From contig CAVSDF010000014.1 in assembly GCA_963726715.1 (NCBI GenBank), positions 62,001 to 126,000 of the forward strand: DNA of 64,000 nt, read 5' to 3'. This DNA comes from CAVSDF01 sp963726715 (GTDB lineage: Bacteria > Bacteroidota > Rhodothermia > Rhodothermales > BA12). A program made the translations under genes and the position numbers. Every line of letters begins with the position of its first letter. The stretch's first letter is position 1. The notes below the pieces were generated by a model, which saw nothing but the letters and a program-made list of their open reading frames with translations, did no database searches and was not told the origin of the DNA. Shown piece by piece: positions 60,138-64,000 of the stretch.

Positions 60138-63126
60138 ATGGCCCGTTCCGCCCCGAAGGCCGACGCCCCTACCCCGTCATCTGCGCCTTCCGGCGCCTCC
60201 TCTGCCGCGCCTGCACCGCCACCGCCGTCCACCGGCCCGAAGCGGCTGCGCGACCGCGTGCTCGTCGTGCGCGGCGCGCGGCAGCACAACCTCAAGGGCA
60301 TCGACGTGGACATCCCGCACGGGCGCCTCGTCGTGGTGACGGGGCCGAGCGGGAGCGGCAAGTCGTCGCTGGCCTTCGACACGATCTACGCCGAGGGGCA
60401 GCGCCGCTACGTCGAGAGCCTGTCGGCGTACGCGCGGCAGTTCCTCGCGCGGATGGACAAGCCGGAGGTCGACTACATCTCGGGCCTCGCCCCGGCGCTC
60501 GCCATCCAGCAGCAGACGGCGGTCAAGAACCCGCGCTCGACGGTCGCCACGCAGACGGAGATCTACGACTACCTGCGCCTGCTCTTCGCCCGCATCGGGC
60601 GGACGGTCTCGCCGGTCTCGGGCGAGGAGGTCACGCGCGACACGCCGCGCTCGCTCGCCGACGACGTGACGCGCCGACTGGGGCCGGGCGACCGCTTCCT
60701 GCTCACCTTCGCCCTCCCCGACCGCAAGGCGACGAAGGGCGCGGCCAAGGTGACCGTCGCCGACGAACTCGACGTGCTCCGGGCGCGCGGTTTCTTCCGC
60801 GTCGTCGTCCTCCCCACCGACGCGCAGCGCAAGAAGGGCGCCGCGCCCGAGACGCTCGACCTCAACGAAGTCGCCGATGCCGCGACGGCCGCCAAAGTCC
60901 CCGCCGCGCGCCTGCGCGTGCTCGTCGACCGCCTCGCCGTTCCTGCCGCGGGCGCGACCGACGCCGAGCGCGAGACGACGCTCTCGCGCCTCGCCGACAG
61001 CGCCGAGCAGGCCTTCCGCGAGGGCGGCGGACGCGCCGAGGTGCTCGTGGCCACCGGCAGCCGCGCGGGCGAGGCGATGCCGTACTCGGAGTTCTTCGAG
61101 CGCGACGGGATGCGCTTCGAGGCGCCCTCGCCGCTCCTGTTCTCCTTCAACAGCCCCGTCGGCGCCTGCCCGACGTGCCAGGGCTTCGGGCGCGTGCCCG
61201 GCATCGACCCGGGCCTCGTCGTGCCGACGCCCGACCTCACGATCCGCCAGGGCGCACTCGCGCCGTTCCGCACCGAGCAGTGGTCGGAGTACCTGCGCGC
61301 GCTCGTCCGCGAGGCCGCGCGCACCGGCTTCCCCATCGACACGCCCTACCGCGCCCTCAGCGCCGAGCAGCAGGCGTGGGTGTGGGCCGGATCGGGCGAT
61401 TACGTGGGCGTGAACGGCTTCTTCAAGTACCTCGAGTCGAAGTCGTACAAGATGCACTACCGCATCTACACGGCGCGCTTCCGCGGCTACACGACCTGTC
61501 CGGACTGCGACGGCTACCGCCTGCGCAAGGACGCGACCTACGTCAAGATCGGCCCCGTCGGCAACCGCCTGCACATCGGCGAGGCGTCGGAGCTGACGAC
61601 GAAGGACGCGCTCGCGTGGTTCGACGCCCTCGCGCTACTCGACGCACGAGATGGCGATCGCGGCGACGATCCTCGACGAGACGCGCAAGCGCCTGCGCTA
61701 CCTCGTCGATGTCGGGCTCGATTACCTGACCCTCGACCGCCTCTCGATGACGCTCTCGGGCGGCGAGAGCCAGCGCATCCACCTCGCGACGAGTCTCGGC
61801 TCGGCGCTCGTCGGCAGCCTGTACGTGCTCGACGAGCCGTCGATCGGCCTGCACCCGCGCGATACCGGCCGCCTGATCACGATCCTCGAACACCTGCGCG
61901 ACGTCGGCAACACGGTCCTCGTCGTCGAGCACGAGCCGGAGATGATGCGCCGCGCGGACATGATCCTCGACGTCGGGCCGGGCTCCGGGCGCGAGGGCGG
62001 GCACCTCGTCTTCCAGGGCACCTACGACGAGGTGCTGCTCGCCGAGGACTCGATCACCGGCGCCTACCTCTCCGGCCGCCGCGAAATCCCGACGCCCGCC
62101 GTGCGGCGCGCCATCGACGACGAGCGCGTCATCGAGGTGACGGGCGCGAGCGAGCACAACCTCAAGCACATCGACACGCGGATTCCGCTCGGGATGATCG
62201 TGACGGTGACGGGCGTCTCCGGCAGCGGCAAGTCGACGCTCGTGCGCGACGTGGTTTACGCGGGCCTGCGCCGCGCGAAGGGCCTCGACCTCGGCGACGT
62301 GTCGATCGGCGCGCACGAGAGCCTGCGCGGGGCGTCGCTCGTGGATGGCGTCGAGATGGTCGATCAGAGCCCGATCGGCAAGACGAGCCGGTCCAATCCG
62401 GTCAGCTACGTCAAGGCGTGGGACGCCATCCGCGCGCTCCTCTCCGAGACGCACGGGGCGCGGCTGCGCGGCTTCAAGCCCGCGACGTTCTCGTTCAACG
62501 TGGCCGGCGGGCGCTGCGAGACGTGCGAGGGCGAGGGCGTGGTGAAGGTCGAGATGCAGTTCCTCGCCGACCTCTACCTCGAATGCGAGGCCTGCAAGGG
62601 CCGCCGCTTCAAGCAGGAAGTGCTCGACGTGCGCTACAAAGGCAAGAACGTCGACGACATTTTGCGGATGACGATCCGGGAGGCCGCCGCCTTCTTCGAC
62701 GCCGCCGGAGCGAGTGCCGTGGTGAGCAAGATCCGCGTGCTCGACGAGATCGGGCTCGGCTACCTGACGCTCGGGCAGCCCTCGAACACGCTCTCGGGCG
62801 GCGAGGCGCAGCGCGTCAAACTCGCCGCCATCCTCGCCAAACCCCCGGCAGGCCCGACGCTCTACGTCTTCGACGAGCCGACGACCGGCCTCCACTTCGA
62901 CGACGTCCGCGTGCTCCTCCGCGCCTTCAACGCCCTCGTCGATGCGGGACACTCGGTGCTTCTCATCGAGCACAACCTCGACGTGATCCGCGCGAGCGAC
63001 TACGTCCTCGACCTCGGTCCCGAAGGCGGACGCGGCGGCGGGCGCATCGTCGCCGCCGGCACGCCCGAAGAGATCGCCGCCGACCCCGACAGCCACACCG
63101 GCCACTTCCTCCGCGCCGTGCTGTAA
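60138..63126 (+). CDS. uvrA: excinuclease ABC subunit A, UvrA (one frameshift)
   Basis: UvrA is the damage-recognition ATPase of nucleotide excision repair. After a Pro/Ala-rich N terminus of about 38 residues, the first ATPase has GARQHNLKGIDVDIP and Walker A GPSGSGKSS (69-77), and later LSGGESQRIHLATSLG and VLDEPSIGLHPRD. The second has GVSGSGKSTLVRDV, LSGGEAQRVKLA and FDEPTTGLHFDD. Zinc CxxC pairs are seen in CPTCQGFG and CPDCDGYR, and in CETCEGEG and CEACKGRR. One shift near 61645 separates DALALLDA from EMAIAATILDE. A small GC stem (AGCGC...GCGCT) follows the stop, facing the next convergent gene. Confidence 0.95.
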
Positions 63127-63151
63127 AGCGCTCGCGGGGCGCTGAGGGGCA

Positions 63152-64000
63152 TCAGCGACAGACGGTGCCGGTGGCGGCGAGGGCGATCTCGCGCGTCTCG
63201 GCGCTGTCGACGGCGGTGTAGTAGTGGAAGCGCTCGCCGCCGATCTCGATGAGGAACGGCTTGTGGGCGTGCTGCGCGTCGAACGCGCCGGGCGCCCCGA
63301 CGCGCACGACGGGGTTGCCCGCGAAGACGCGCCAGCCGACGGGAAACTCGGCGGCGGTCGTCCACGCGTAGCCGTCCTGCGCGTGGCGGCGGTCCCAGCT
63401 GTAGTAGGCCATGAGCCAGCGCCCGTCGGGCAGGCGCAGCACGCTCGGGTCGCCCGCGCGGATGTGGCTGTCCCATGCGCCCGGCGTGCCCGACCCGGCG
63501 AGCACCGGCGAGCGCGCGTCGTCGACGGTCCACATGCGCAGGTCGGGCGAGGTGGCGAGGCCGATGCGCTCCTCCTCGACGCCCCCGACGACGCCCGAGG
63601 CGTTGAAGAACATCACGTAGCCGGTGGCGGTCGGCACGATGGCGCGGTGCCAGATGGCGTCGCGCCGCCACCCGTCGCCCGACGGTTCGATGAGCGGGCG
63701 GGGCGTGCGCGTCCACGTCCGCAGGTCCGGCGAGATGGCGAGCGCGAGGGTCTTGCGCCCGCCTTCGTAGCCGGCACTCGTGACGCCGATGGCGAAGAGG
63801 TGGTAGAGGCCGTCGCGCAGGACGACCGTGGCCCCGGTCAGCCCGACCTCGTCGGGCGTGCCGGGGAGGCCCGAGCCGCCGAGGAGGGGCGCGGCGACCG
63901 TGGCCGGGTCGCGCGTCCAGCGCACGCCGTCGCCGCTCCACGCGAGGCCGATGGCGGGGGCGGTGACGCCGCGGTAGCCGTCGGCCGCGGTGGCGCCGGG
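63152..64000 (-). CDS. GH43/GH32-like beta-propeller glycoside hydrolase (5' end outside window)
   Basis: The frame is open to the window edge, so the N terminus is missing. Five-bladed propeller features repeat: GATVVLRDGLYHLFAIG, AISPDLRTWTRT, WHRAIVPTATGYVMFFNA, ATSPDLRMWTVDD, RAGDPSVLRLPDGRWLMAYYSWD and HKPFLIEIGGERFHYYTAV. The DPSVLRLPDG and YYSWD segments resemble those around the acidic residues of family 43 and related glycosidases. The substrate cannot be named. It may instead be one of the sugar-binding or phosphorylase-like propellers (DUF4185 or GH130 types). Confidence 0.72.
   Translation of the reverse strand, partial: PGATAADGYRGVTAPAIGLAWSGDGVRWTRDPATVAAPLLGGSGLPGTPDEVGLTGATVVLRDGLYHLFAIGVTSAGYEGGRKTLALAISPDLRTWTRTPRPLIEPSGDGWRRDAIWHRAIVPTATGYVMFFNASGVVGGVEEERIGLATSPDLRMWTVDDARSPVLAGSGTPGAWDSHIRAGDPSVLRLPDGRWLMAYYSWDRRHAQDGYAWTTAAEFPVGWRVFAGNPVVRVGAPGAFDAQHAHKPFLIEIGGERFHYYTAVDSAETREIALAATGTVCR

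Overview
The window is about 70% G+C. It looks like a chromosome segment of a high-GC marine or saline member of the Rhodothermota (Rubricoccaceae/Rhodothermales type). Three things support this. Two proteins end in Bacteroidota-type T9SS type A sorting domains. The division/cell-wall (dcw) cluster has the Bacteroidota order, with no murF between murE and mraY. Candidate promoters carry a TAnnTTTG-like -7 element rather than a sigma70 -10. The lineage is inferred from gene content, not from a marker-gene search. Many conserved single-copy genes (murC, murG, murE, mraY, ftsI, rsmH, pyrG, gyrB, hflX, uvrA) are broken by one or more single-base frameshifts. They cannot all be pseudogenes, so this is best read as a draft, indel-rich assembly; affected genes are given as full spans with the approximate shift sites.

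Layout. 1-1.5 kb: the 3' end of a T9SS cargo protein, a CPBP-family membrane protease (minus) and tRNA-Ser(GCT) (plus) with promoter and terminator. 1.5-4 kb (minus): a beta-CASP metallo-hydrolase and a glutamine cyclotransferase, translationally coupled. 4.2-20.7 kb (minus): the complete dcw operon mraZ-rsmH-ftsL-ftsI-murE-mraY-murD-ftsW-murG-murC-ftsQ-ftsA-ftsZ, many genes overlapping by ATGA, closed by a terminator-like hairpin. 20.7-21.7 kb: a divergent control region with MraZ-box-like sites, and a LexA-like regulator whose self-cleavage residues appear to be lost. 21.8-23.5 kb: pyrG. 23.8-32 kb: an RDD protein facing a SpoIIM-like / membrane / DUF4129 / DUF4350 / MoxR / DUF58 operon, a widespread envelope-linked cluster of poorly known role. 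32-41.6 kb: hypothetical and secreted proteins, a methyltransferase, an SDR epimerase, two glycosyltransferases and a tandem DUF433 protein. 41.6-49.5 kb (minus): gyrB, a CBS-ACT protein, hflX, and a BatA/vWA-type membrane protein. 49.8-64 kb: a fragmentary hypothetical gene, a PIG-L deacetylase, YhbY, a large T9SS cargo protein, an ECF sigma factor with a Ser/Thr kinase-TPR protein, a DRB0094-type RNA ligase beside uvrA, and a GH43-like protein cut by the window end.

Intergenic spaces hold at least five families of short palindromic repeats (called A to E here), including six copies of a GGGGCGGGTC/GACCCGCCCC hairpin. Two of those lie inside the dcw operon and one supplies the murG stop codon. 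The most notable gene-level observations are the probably non-cleavable LexA homologue with repeated GCACATACCCG sites upstream, and the RNA ligase next to uvrA. I see no CRISPR array, prophage, insertion sequence or obvious new defence system.
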